From: Thermoproteus sp. UBA157
GTDB taxonomy: Archaea; Thermoproteota; Thermoprotei; Thermoproteales; Thermoproteaceae
DNA: 30,359 bases
Reading direction: 5' to 3'
Assembly: GCA_002497345.1 (NCBI GenBank)
Contig: DANS01000043.1
Span: 1-30,359 of the forward strand
In this document: piece after piece, positions 7,164-14,109 of the stretch
How positions within the stretch are numbered: the first letter of the stretch is position 1
How the letters are laid out: every line of letters starts with the position of its first letter
Program-made: the position numbers and the translations under genes
The notes under the pieces: generated by a model
Database searches by the model: none
Told to the model about the DNA's origin: nothing
What the model saw: the letters and a program-made list of their open reading frames with translations, nothing else

Positions 7164-7976
7164 CTACCCCCTAAATATAATGAAGAGGGGAGTCCCCAGC
7201 ATGTTGTTGGGTATGCCCAACGCGCTTGCCTCGGACGACATCGCGTTAGCGGCGCTCTGAACCAAGGCCGCCAATCGCTGGGGCGATGAGCTGATATAGC
7301 ATTGGGGATATTGCGACTTGATGTAGGAGATTTGGGCGAGGGGATAGACGTCCAACAACGTCGAGTTGCCCGTCTGGAGGTACTGGGCTATATATCCGGC
7401 CGCCAGCTCGTAGATGGAGGATAACGCGTCGTAGAACTGGGAAGCCCCTGTCTTGTTATATATACACGTGAGCCCCAGCCACGTCTCGACCCCCGCCACG
7501 AAGTCCTCTTGAGGTCCTCCTTGCAGGTAGCCGATTACGTGAGTCGGGAAGAACCTAACCGCGTATAGGATCGTGTCGTTTTGTATGTATTGCTTTATGG
7601 CTTGGCCGTACTGGGCCTCGAAGAGAGCGCAGAACGGACACGTGGGGTCCAAGTACTCTATCACCACGACCTTCGCGTCGCTGGAGCCGACGACGAACGA
7701 CGAACTCACCAAGTTTTTCAGATATTGGATCTGTTGCGGCGATAGCCTAGCGCCTACGCAGAGAGTCTGGCCTTGCTCGGTGATGGAGCTCTGGAAGACG
7801 CCGCGTTCGGCCAACCGTATTGCCTGGAGGGGGGCCGGCGAATAGCCAGCGCAGAAGTATGCTATACCGGCTCCGGACCCCCCAGCGCCTTGGTTGCGTT
7901 GCACCAGATAGTAGGCGAGGACGGAGCCTATCGCGACAACGGCGATTATCGCGACGACCACGGCTAGTTTGTTCAT
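7164..7976 (-). CDS. Membrane-anchored DsbA-like thiol oxidoreductase
   Basis: The 270-aa product has an N-terminal membrane anchor (about residues 5-25) followed by a glycine-rich linker and an extracytoplasmic domain. The active site is C113-P-F-C116, after VVVIEYLDPT, as in DsbA/thioredoxin_4 proteins. The cis-proline motif is GTP at 261-263. The long insert between them is the usual helical domain. Cys42 and Cys73 may form a further disulfide. The protein stops seven residues after the cis-proline, so the last strand and helix of the family are missing. A TATA box (7995-8006) is 25 nt from the ATG. A role in making or reshuffling disulfides in exported proteins is likely. Confidence 0.85.
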   Translation of the reverse strand: MNKLAVVVAIIAVVAIGSVLAYYLVQRNQGAGGSGAGIAYFCAGYSPAPLQAIRLAERGVFQSSITEQGQTLCVGARLSPQQIQYLKNLVSSSFVVGSSDAKVVVIEYLDPTCPFCALFEAQYGQAIKQYIQNDTILYAVRFFPTHVIGYLQGGPQEDFVAGVETWLGLTCIYNKTGASQFYDALSSIYELAAGYIAQYLQTGNSTLLDVYPLAQISYIKSQYPQCYISSSPQRLAALVQSAANAMSSEASALGIPNNMLGTPLFIIFRG

Positions 7977-7994
7977 GCCGTCGACGTTCTTTGC

Positions 7995-8024
7995 GCTTAT
8001 ATATGCTTTATTCCGTTAAAAAGC
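7995..8024. promoter_or_regulatory. Divergent promoters for dsbA-like and purM/hypE-like genes
   Basis: The sequence gcttatatatgc (7995-8006) provides a minus-strand TATA box 25 nt before the ATG at 7976. The sequence gttaaaaagc (8015-8024) provides a plus-strand TATA box 23 nt before the GTG at 8042. Both spacings fit leaderless mRNA. Confidence 0.7.
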
Positions 8025-8041
8025 GATAACGAAAAGCGTGT

Positions 8042-9076
8042 GTGAGGCTCGGGAAGATAACCCGAGACGTATTCGACTCGATAATATACCCCAGGCTTGG
8101 CGCGAAGAGGCCGGAGGTCCTCGTGCCGCCTCAACACGGCGTAGACGTGGGCGTCGTGGACCTCGGCGACGGGAGGGTCCTCGTGGTCAAGACGGATCCG
8201 GTGTTCGTCGTGCCCCAGTTCGGCTTCAAGAAGGCGGCTTGGTTCGCGGTCCACATCCTCGCCAGCGACGTGATGACGTCCGGCATACCCCCGCAATATG
8301 CCGCCATAGACCTCAACCTCCCGGCCTCCATGACCGACGAACAATTCGCCGAGATGTGGGAGGGGCTACACGAGGCCATGGCCGAAATAGGCGTATCGGT
8401 CGTCGCGGGCCATACCGGGCGCTACGAGGGGACCGACTACCCGATGCTCGGCGGCTTCGCCATGTTCGGGATAGGCCCCAGGGAGAGGCTGGTCACCACG
8501 AGGGGCGCTAGGCCGGGCGACCAGATAGTCATGACCAAGGGGCCGGCCATAGAGGCGACGGCGCTTCTAGCGAACTTCTACCCCGAGTACTTCAAGAAGA
8601 AGTTGCCGCCCGACGTATTCCAAGAGGCCTACGACCTATACTGGCAGATGTCTTGCTGGAAGGACGGCCTCGTGGCCTCGAGGGTGGGGGTACACGCCAT
8701 GCACGACGCGACCGAGGGCGGCGTCTGGGGCGCTTTGGTCGAAATCGCCGAGGCCAGCGGCGTGAAAATAGAGGTGTACGAGGAGAAGCTCTTCGTGAAG
8801 AGGGCGGTGGCCGAGTTGACGAGGGCGGTGGGCATAGATCCGTGGATCTCGATATCTGAGGGGACTCTCATCATAGCGACAGATCGCGGCGACGAGGTCG
8901 TCGAGGCGTTGAGGAGGGAGGGTATAGAGGCCGGCATCATAGGGGAGGTCAAGGCCGGAAGTCCCGGCGTCTTGCTCAGGAAGAGGGACGGCTCGGCCGA
9001 GCCCATAACGCATCCCCGCGAGGATCCCTTCTGGAAGGCATTCAGCGAGGTGGGCAAGATGTTGTCCGGCAAGTAA
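8042..9076 (+). CDS. AIR synthase-related (PurM/HypE/ThiL-like) ATP-binding protein
   Basis: The 344-aa product has the two-domain PurM fold. The N-terminal ATP-binding half shows the acidic metal motif KTDPVF, then ILASDVMTSG and VVAGHTGR. The C-terminal half shows MTKGPAIEAT and the MHDATEGGVWGAL motif shared with HypE and selenophosphate synthetase. It lacks the HypE C-terminal PRIC tail and the Cys/Sec loop of SelD, so it is neither. The family uses ATP to activate an amide, thiocarboxylate or related group. It is followed by DsrE, TusA and GNAT genes, which suggests a sulfur-linked substrate. An oligo-T run follows the stop. The GTG start is fixed by its TATA spacing. Confidence 0.85.
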   Translation: MRLGKITRDVFDSIIYPRLGAKRPEVLVPPQHGVDVGVVDLGDGRVLVVKTDPVFVVPQFGFKKAAWFAVHILASDVMTSGIPPQYAAIDLNLPASMTDEQFAEMWEGLHEAMAEIGVSVVAGHTGRYEGTDYPMLGGFAMFGIGPRERLVTTRGARPGDQIVMTKGPAIEATALLANFYPEYFKKKLPPDVFQEAYDLYWQMSCWKDGLVASRVGVHAMHDATEGGVWGALVEIAEASGVKIEVYEEKLFVKRAVAELTRAVGIDPWISISEGTLIIATDRGDEVVEALRREGIEAGIIGEVKAGSPGVLLRKRDGSAEPITHPREDPFWKAFSEVGKMLSGK

Positions 9077-9123
9077 TTTTTGCACATTCCGCGCACTTTT
9101 TCAAGCAATGCATCGCCGACGCC

Positions 9124-9459
9124 ATGCAGGGAGTGATACTGGAGGCCGACGAGCCCGAGAGGTTATATGCCTTCGCCACATATGTGGCGACGCTCGTGGC
9201 CAGAGGGGAGGCCGTCTCGGTGTTCGTCACCGGCAGGGCTGTGCGGGCTTTCTCCAAGACGTACTCCCCGCCGCGGGATCTCCCAAAGGGCATGGACTGG
9301 CGCAGGATACTGGCAGATGCCAAGGATCTGGGCGAGGTGAGGGTGTACATATGCGAAACGGTCGCCAAGGCCTACGGCCTATCGGAGTTCTGGCTAGCCG
9401 ACGGGGTGGGCTCCATGTTCAGCTTCTTGGAAAATGTAAATAGCGTAGTCGTGTTCTAA
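9124..9459 (+). CDS. DsrE-family sulfur carrier
   Basis: This 111-aa protein has the DsrE/DsrF/TusD-type fold: an alternating alpha/beta pattern, a TGRAV segment after the second strand, and Cys77 in the motif VYICETVAKAYGL. That Cys occupies the position of the persulfide-carrying Cys of DsrE proteins. It probably accepts or donates sulfane sulfur in the cytosol. A TusA homologue begins four bases after its stop, and such DsrE-TusA pairs are known sulfur (including thiosulfate) carriers in archaea and bacteria. No Hdr-like complex is present in this window. Confidence 0.8.
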   Translation: MQGVILEADEPERLYAFATYVATLVARGEAVSVFVTGRAVRAFSKTYSPPRDLPKGMDWRRILADAKDLGEVRVYICETVAKAYGLSEFWLADGVGSMFSFLENVNSVVVF

Positions 9460-9463
9460 GGCC

Positions 9464-9676
9464 ATGGAGGTAATAGACGTGAGGGGCAAGGCGTGTCCAG
9501 ACCCCTTGAAGGAGGTGGCCGCGAGGCTGGCCGCCGCGCCGCAAGGGGCGCGGCTCAAAGTCCTCACCGACGACTACACGTGTTATTTGTTCATAAGGAG
9601 GCTCGCCGCGCTCAACGACGTCAAGATACTGGGCTCTGAGGAGGGGGATGTGTTCGTCTTGTTGCTCGAGAGATGA
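9464..9676 (+). CDS. tusA: TusA/SirA-family sulfur-transfer protein
   Basis: The 70-aa product is a complete TusA-like protein. The start IDVRGKACPDPL contains the hallmark CPxP motif with the persulfide Cys11, and the rest matches the two-layer alpha/beta fold. A second Cys (Cys40, DDYTCYL) lies in the middle. It carries sulfur as a persulfide between a donor and an acceptor such as DsrE. It is in a tight operon: 4 bp after dsrE, and its TGA overlaps the ATG of the GNAT gene as ATGA. Confidence 0.9.
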   Translation: MEVIDVRGKACPDPLKEVAARLAAAPQGARLKVLTDDYTCYLFIRRLAALNDVKILGSEEGDVFVLLLER

Positions 9677-10389
9677 TCGTGCGGAGGGCTCGGCCGGAGG
9701 ACGTCACCGCCGTCGTCGAGTTCACGAAGGACACTTGGGAGTGGGGCGACTATTTGCCGAGGGTCTTCGCCGATTGGGTCTCCGAGGGCACGGCGTATGT
9801 GGCGGAGCTGGACGGGGCCGTGGTGGCTACTGCGCGGTTGCTGATTGTGGGGAAGACCGCCTACTTGCAGGGGCTGAGGGTTCGCCGCGAGTACAGGCGG
9901 AGGGGCATAGGCAGAGCCGTCACCGAGTACCTAGTCGAGGAGGCGAGGAAGCTCGGCGCCTCCATAGCGACGCTGATAGTAGCCGAGTGGAACGAGCCCA
10001 GCTTGTCCTTGGTGAAGGGCGTCGGGTTCAAGCCCGTGTTGGAGCTGTGGGGCGGCGTGCCCGAGCGCACGGGCCCCTCAAAGTGCCTCGAGGGGGGCGA
10101 GGCCGAGGAGGCGCTGAGGAGGGCCTTGGAGCGGACTAACGGCTTCGCTTGCCTTCCGGACGATCCCTGGATCTGCGTAGCGGCCACGCCAGAGCTCCTC
10201 CTCAAAAGGGCCAAGCCGTGTCTGGGAGACGATCTGTACGTGGGCCGCTTCTCCTTCGGCTCTGCGCGCATGGACGCACGAGGAGATGCCGTGGCGCTCA
10301 AGCCCGAGGGATTCGCCAAGCTATACGGTAAGTATGTACTCTTCGCGCTCCCCCTACGTCCTCCCGAGGAGCGGCAGGTATTTGAATAA
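9673..10389 (+). CDS. GNAT-family N-acetyltransferase
   Basis: The 238-aa product has a typical GNAT domain in residues 1-130. It shows an N-terminal RRARPEDV segment, an acceptor strand, and the acetyl-CoA pyrophosphate loop RRRGIGRA. These are followed by AEWNEPSLSLVKGVGFKPV. The remaining roughly 100 residues form an extra C-terminal domain with Cys at CLPDDPWICV and CLGDD that I do not recognise. The substrate is unknown. Translational coupling to tusA (ATGA) is clear. Its end overlaps the convergent cysteine-synthase-family gene by 36 bp. Confidence 0.85.
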   Translation: MIVRRARPEDVTAVVEFTKDTWEWGDYLPRVFADWVSEGTAYVAELDGAVVATARLLIVGKTAYLQGLRVRREYRRRGIGRAVTEYLVEEARKLGASIATLIVAEWNEPSLSLVKGVGFKPVLELWGGVPERTGPSKCLEGGEAEEALRRALERTNGFACLPDDPWICVAATPELLLKRAKPCLGDDLYVGRFSFGSARMDARGDAVALKPEGFAKLYGKYVLFALPLRPPEERQVFE

Positions 10390-11349
10390 ATCATCGGGGA
10401 AGACCATCAGGTAGACCCCCTCGGCTTTACGCCTTAGATACTCGTAGTACGCAGCCCCCGAGCTCAAGCCGGCGAGAACGCCGTGTTTCCTGGCGAGGGC
10501 CTTGACCCCCTCCAGTGCTTCCTCGAACGAGACGTCCACGACCTCGGCGGGCACATATTTTATCCACTTCATGCCGCTTTCGGTCCTCCTCAAGCCAGGT
10601 ATCCAGTCGCTGGGCTGAACCCCTATAAGCCTCGCCCCGTACTTAACGCCAAAGTAGAAGCCGAGGGCGGCCGAGTGGCCGGAGGTCCCGAGCCCGGCTA
10701 TTACGTAGCTCGGCCTTATTCCTTTAGACGAGAGCTGCCAATCTATCTCCACCGCCGTCCTTATGTGGACCAGGAAATTGGCGTCGTTCTCGAACTGGTT
10801 CGTGTGGACGGCGCCCTTCGCCACGTCGCTTTTTATGTGCTCCAGCGCCTCCACCGTCATGGTCACGTCCAAGACCTCGTGCTCCACGCCGAGCACGTCA
10901 AGGGCCGGCTCCACGTATCTAGCCGCCGAGGGCAGATATATCTTGACCTTCTTCCCCAACAGTGCGCCCAAAACGCTGAGGGCGATGGCCACGTTCCCGC
11001 TGGAGACCTCCACTAGCCGATCGCCGCTGATGGACCTAACCAACGCGTATGTGGTTCTATCCTTTATGCTTCTGCTAAAGGGATTGTACCACTCCAGCTT
11101 AGCCCAAGCCTCCCTCGGCGCCTCGCCCACCTTGAGGAGCGGCGTCGGCCATCCCCTCGTCAACAGCTCAAGGGGGGATCCGTAGACCCTATAGGGGTCT
11201 GGGCTGGGGTACAGCTCCTCGATCCTCAGCTCCTCGCCCGGCTTGATATCCCTCAGAAATATCCCCGAGAAGCAGCGGGCGGAGACGTCATCCGCCACGT
11301 AGCGACCCTCCCTTATGAACTTCTCGATGCTGGGGAGGCATTCGAGCAC
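10354..11349 (-). CDS. Cysteine synthase/cystathionine beta-synthase-family PLP enzyme
   Basis: This 331-aa fold-type II PLP enzyme has the Schiff-base Lys96 in NPFSRSIKDRT. The Asn loop SSGNVAIAL binds the substrate carboxylate, and the phosphate-binding loop is GLGTSGHSAA. The family forms cysteine from O-acetylserine or O-phosphoserine plus sulfide. The acceptor cannot be told from sequence; O-phosphoserine sulfhydrylases are known in Thermoproteota. An N-terminal segment of about 60 residues before the usual start (GWPTPLLK) is unusual. The start is GTG; an AT-rich TATA element at 11379-11388 implies a leader of about 9 nt. It lies beside the DsrE/TusA genes and an inverted repeat that may be an operator. 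Confidence 0.88.
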   Translation of the reverse strand: MLECLPSIEKFIREGRYVADDVSARCFSGIFLRDIKPGEELRIEELYPSPDPYRVYGSPLELLTRGWPTPLLKVGEAPREAWAKLEWYNPFSRSIKDRTTYALVRSISGDRLVEVSSGNVAIALSVLGALLGKKVKIYLPSAARYVEPALDVLGVEHEVLDVTMTVEALEHIKSDVAKGAVHTNQFENDANFLVHIRTAVEIDWQLSSKGIRPSYVIAGLGTSGHSAALGFYFGVKYGARLIGVQPSDWIPGLRRTESGMKWIKYVPAEVVDVSFEEALEGVKALARKHGVLAGLSSGAAYYEYLRRKAEGVYLMVFPDDLFKYLPLLGRT

Positions 11350-11396
11350 CCCGACATGGCCTACAGGGTTGGCGCGAGTTTAAAAACGTTATATAT

Positions 11397-11411
11397 GTGC
11401 AAAAAATGCAC
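11397..11411. promoter_or_regulatory. Inverted repeat, candidate operator
   Basis: The repeat GTGCA, A5, TGCAC sits between the minus-strand TATA of the cysteine-synthase gene (11379-11388) and the plus-strand TATA (11422-11433) of an 18-codon ORF. Its position suits a regulator of both promoters. No regulator gene adjoins it, so the role is inferred. Confidence 0.4.
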
Positions 11412-11450
11412 TTTAGGAAACTTTTAATATATAGATTCGCAAAAGTGGTC

Positions 11451-11507
11451 ATGTGCACGCCGCCCAGCAAAGTGAAGAAGGAGGAGAAGAAAGAAAAGAG
11501 CTCGTAG
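11451..11507 (+). CDS. Candidate 18-aa lysine/glutamate-rich microprotein
   Basis: An ATG lies 23 nt after a strong TATA element (tttaatatata, 11422-11433), the same leaderless spacing as in the larger genes here. It opens a frame of 18 codons that begins MCTPPSK, continues with an alternating Lys/Glu helix, and ends in TAG. No longer ORF uses this promoter. The next gene is convergent and ends 27 bp away. It may be a true micropeptide, a leader peptide, or a non-coding transcript whose ORF is chance. Confidence 0.4.
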   Translation: MCTPPSKVKKEEKKEKSS

Positions 11508-11534
11508 GCCTTTCGGAGAAGCGCGCCTATCCCA

Positions 11535-12899
11535 TCAAACCTCTTTTATTTTCAAGAGTACGGGCTTCCTGAGAGGGTTCATGAGGCCCGCCACGAAGAA
11601 CTCCCTGGGCTGTAACTGGGTCAGCACGCCCTCGCTCACGTCGGCTAAGTCGAGGTAGGCCGTTATTTCCCTTAGGTCCGTGGGAGCGGTCAATCTGCTG
11701 AAGAAGACCGTGCCCAAGTTGGCCCTTATGGAGGGATCTATATCGCCCGCTATGCGTTGGCTCGCCAGAATCAGCGAGAGGCCCCACTTGCGCCCCTCCC
11801 TGGCCGTCGTCTCTATGGGGTCCTTCGAAATGGCCCAGCCCGATGGGGCGTAGTTCTGCGCCTCGTCTATCACGAACACCGTCGGCCTAGGCTCCTTCGC
11901 CCTCCTCACTTCGGCCCAAGCCTCCTCGATCACCGACGCCACTATGGCTTGCTTCACGGCTAGGTCTGTGTCGTAGCTCAAGTCGACCACCACGGGGTAG
12001 GTCCTCGAGCTCAACACGTCTGCGGGCGTCTTCGTTCTATTGTTTAAGGCAATGAAGAAGTCCGGCTCTATTAGCTGTTTTATGAAGAGCTCCACCCTCT
12101 CCGTGGTGGTGTCGCGGGCGTTCAGCCTCTTCATGGTCCTCCTGACGTGTGAGAGGAAGGCCTCCTTGCTCCACTGCCCTTCGAAGGTCATGGTCGCTAT
12201 CTCTATGTACTCCCCGTAGCTCTGCCAAGGGAGCTCCGCCAACTTGGCTATCACGGACGCGAGGACGTTCGGAGGTATCCTTATCTCGGACGATTTGACC
12301 ACGTTATCGTAATAGGGCGCGTAGTCCACCCCTGTGTGGTCGAAGACGACGATCCTCATATCCCTCTTGGCTAGCTCGCCCAGAAGCGCTCTTATTAGCC
12401 TCGATTTGCCCATGCCGGTTGCGCCGAATACGCCCACGTGGTGTGATATATACGCGAGATCCAGAGGGACCTCCCAGCCTGAGTACTTGTGCACTCCCAC
12501 GAATGCAGCCCTCTCTGGGGGGATCCCCACCGGCGGCCCTCCCTTCATGAGATAGACGCGAGATCCGGGCGTGGGCACATGCTCGACCTCCTTTAAGGAG
12601 CCCGAGGGGTCGAGCTCGGCGTATGGCTTCACGATGGCCGTCGTATAGGGGAGTAGAACTCCGTAGTCCAACATGTCGGGTCTATCCACATAGGGCGTTC
12701 TGACCTTGTCGCGCACGATGGGTTCCAGCTTGGTGACCCGCCTCAAGAAGCCCAACACGACCACGTCGGGATCAAACGCGTCCTTTATGGCTACCATTTG
12801 CTCCTCTTGGGCGTACCGCTCGGCTTGGCGGTAGATCTGGACGGGCACCGAGGAGACGGTGGCCCCGCTGGCGACGAGCCCGAGCTCAACAGACGACAC
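11535..12899 (-). CDS. herA: HerA-family ATPase/DNA translocase
   Basis: The 454-aa product has an N-terminal beta-barrel-like (HAS) region up to about residue 145. The FtsK/HerA ATPase core follows: Walker A GATGMGKS (159-166), Walker B VFVIDEAQN (Asp345, Glu346), a sensor segment ASQRIAG, and an arginine region SIRANLG. HerA forms hexamers that work with the nuclease NurA in DNA end resection with Mre11-Rad50. None of those partners is in this window, so it could be a related DUF87 ATPase with another role. GTG start; TATA (attaatt) at about 12917-12923. Confidence 0.8.
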   Translation of the reverse strand: MSSVELGLVASGATVSSVPVQIYRQAERYAQEEQMVAIKDAFDPDVVVLGFLRRVTKLEPIVRDKVRTPYVDRPDMLDYGVLLPYTTAIVKPYAELDPSGSLKEVEHVPTPGSRVYLMKGGPPVGIPPERAAFVGVHKYSGWEVPLDLAYISHHVGVFGATGMGKSRLIRALLGELAKRDMRIVVFDHTGVDYAPYYDNVVKSSEIRIPPNVLASVIAKLAELPWQSYGEYIEIATMTFEGQWSKEAFLSHVRRTMKRLNARDTTTERVELFIKQLIEPDFFIALNNRTKTPADVLSSRTYPVVVDLSYDTDLAVKQAIVASVIEEAWAEVRRAKEPRPTVFVIDEAQNYAPSGWAISKDPIETTAREGRKWGLSLILASQRIAGDIDPSIRANLGTVFFSRLTAPTDLREITAYLDLADVSEGVLTQLQPREFFVAGLMNPLRKPVLLKIKEV

Positions 12900-12934
12900 T
12901 GGAGCTGGGGCCCACCTATTAATTAGCCTATCGC

Positions 12935-13570
12935 CTAGAGCAACTGAACCTCGACCGAGATGGGGTCGCCGTCTTTAAGACCGAGCGCGTCCCTCAGCTT
13001 AACCGGCGCTATTATCTCCACGACCTCCGGGCCGTGATGAGTCCTCTCTATCACTAGGAGGGCGCAGTCAACTCCGCGCATCTTGCACCTGAAGGCCTTC
13101 ACGCTGCCGTAGGTCCTCACGCCGTCCGAGAAGCCGCTTATCACGATGCCCGGCAAGGCCTCCAAGTAGCGTCTGTAGATGAGGCTGTCCGGCGTTAATA
13201 CCACGTTCAACGTGCCTGGATATGGCGCGAAGCCCAGCTTCTCTTCTATCTGCCTTTTATAGCCCTCCAGCGATACATAATACGCGCCCTCTCCCAATCC
13301 CCTCGCCACGTATCCCTCAAGCCTTATCGCCGTCATCCCGAAATAACCCATTAAGTCCCTGAGCGCCTCCTTGAGCGCGTTCCGGCCGCTTTCGCTTAAT
13401 CTTATGTACGACCCCTGCTCCACGTAGCCAAGGGCTCTGAGCTTCCTCAAGGCCTTGTAGAGACCTTGCCTCGAGATCCCGAGGGCCTTGGCCGCCTCGG
13501 CCGGCGTCGAGCCCTCGGCCTTGGCTAGAAGGAGCAAGTAGCCCAGGATTATGGGCCTCTGCCCGCCCAT
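12935..13570 (-). CDS. ribK: CTP-dependent riboflavin kinase with N-terminal wHTH
   Basis: The 211-aa product fuses a winged-helix DNA-binding domain (residues 1-75, recognition helix around SRQGLYKALRKL) to the archaeal RibK domain (82-211). Diagnostic kinase motifs are GLGEGAYYV (91-99), GFAPYPGTLNV (113-123) and the C-terminal IIAPVKLRDAL region. It phosphorylates riboflavin to FMN using CTP. The fused wHTH suggests autogenous or riboflavin-linked regulation, as discussed for RibK/RbkR proteins. The ATG at 13570 gives a clean N-terminus; longer readings upstream are aldolase sequence in another frame. It overlaps the aldolase gene by 22 bp. Confidence 0.92.
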   Translation of the reverse strand: MGGQRPIILGYLLLLAKAEGSTPAEAAKALGISRQGLYKALRKLRALGYVEQGSYIRLSESGRNALKEALRDLMGYFGMTAIRLEGYVARGLGEGAYYVSLEGYKRQIEEKLGFAPYPGTLNVVLTPDSLIYRRYLEALPGIVISGFSDGVRTYGSVKAFRCKMRGVDCALLVIERTHHGPEVVEIIAPVKLRDALGLKDGDPISVEVQLL

Positions 13571-14109
13571 AGCTTTATCAAGGTGGCCCACGCCAAGTCG
13601 TTCACGACCTCGGCCCGGTTGACGGCCTCGGCCAAGCTGGACCCGACGGCCACCACGCCGTGTCTGCTCAGTATAGCCACGTTGGACTTGCCGAGCGCCT
13701 CGGCGACGGCTTCGGCGAGCTCCCAAGTGCCGGGCTTAATGTAGGGGACCACGGCTATGCCCCCGCCTAGATACGACTCGCTCTCGGCCAAGAGGCCGGA
13801 GTCTATCCTCTCGGCCAAAACGGTGGGAGCCACCGCATGCGTGTGCACCACTGCGGCGACGTCGGGCCTTCTGCGATATATGGCCACGTGCATGCGCCAC
13901 TCTGAGGAGGGCGCCTTATTGCCCTTGACGACGCGACCCTCGAGGTCGATGTAGACGAGGTCCGACGGCTTGAGCAAAGGCTTGGGCATCGACGAGGGGG
14001 TTATCACGATGTATTGCTCCGACTTGGCGCTTATGTTGCCGCTTAAAAGAGTAGTCTGGCCTCTCAAATAAAGCAACTTGTAGTACTCAACGATCTCCTC
14101 CTCGATCAC
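13549..14109 (-). CDS. Class II aldolase/adducin-family enzyme (fuculose-phosphate aldolase-like)
   Basis: The 186-aa product has the family motifs GNIS (24-27), SSE with catalytic-type Glu70, zinc ligands H89-T-H91 and His150 in LSRHGVVAVG. Family members cleave fuculose- or rhamnulose-phosphate to DHAP plus lactaldehyde, or dehydrate methylthioribulose-phosphate. The substrate is not decided by sequence. The GTG start overlaps the geranylgeranyl reductase stop as GTGA, and its end overlaps ribK, so the three genes form one operon. Supplying DHAP for glycerol-1-phosphate lipid backbones would fit the context but is speculative. Confidence 0.85.
   Translation of the reverse strand: MIEEEIVEYYKLLYLRGQTTLLSGNISAKSEQYIVITPSSMPKPLLKPSDLVYIDLEGRVVKGNKAPSSEWRMHVAIYRRRPDVAAVVHTHAVAPTVLAERIDSGLLAESESYLGGGIAVVPYIKPGTWELAEAVAEALGKSNVAILSRHGVVAVGSSLAEAVNRAEVVNDLAWATLIKLWAGRGP

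Noticed and set aside
8042..9076. Identification as HypE or selenophosphate synthetase
   Set aside because: The HypE C-terminal Cys motif and the SelD Cys/Sec loop are both missing, and no hydrogenase or selenium genes are near.
13034..13092. C/D-box-like pair (GTGATGA ... CTGA) on the plus strand
   Set aside because: It lies antisense inside ribK, with no D'/C' boxes or terminal stem between the two motifs; probably chance.
13571..13726. 52-residue N-terminal extension of riboflavin kinase
   Set aside because: It is Arg/Gly-rich out-of-frame reading of the aldolase gene. The ATG at 13570 gives a normal winged-helix start.
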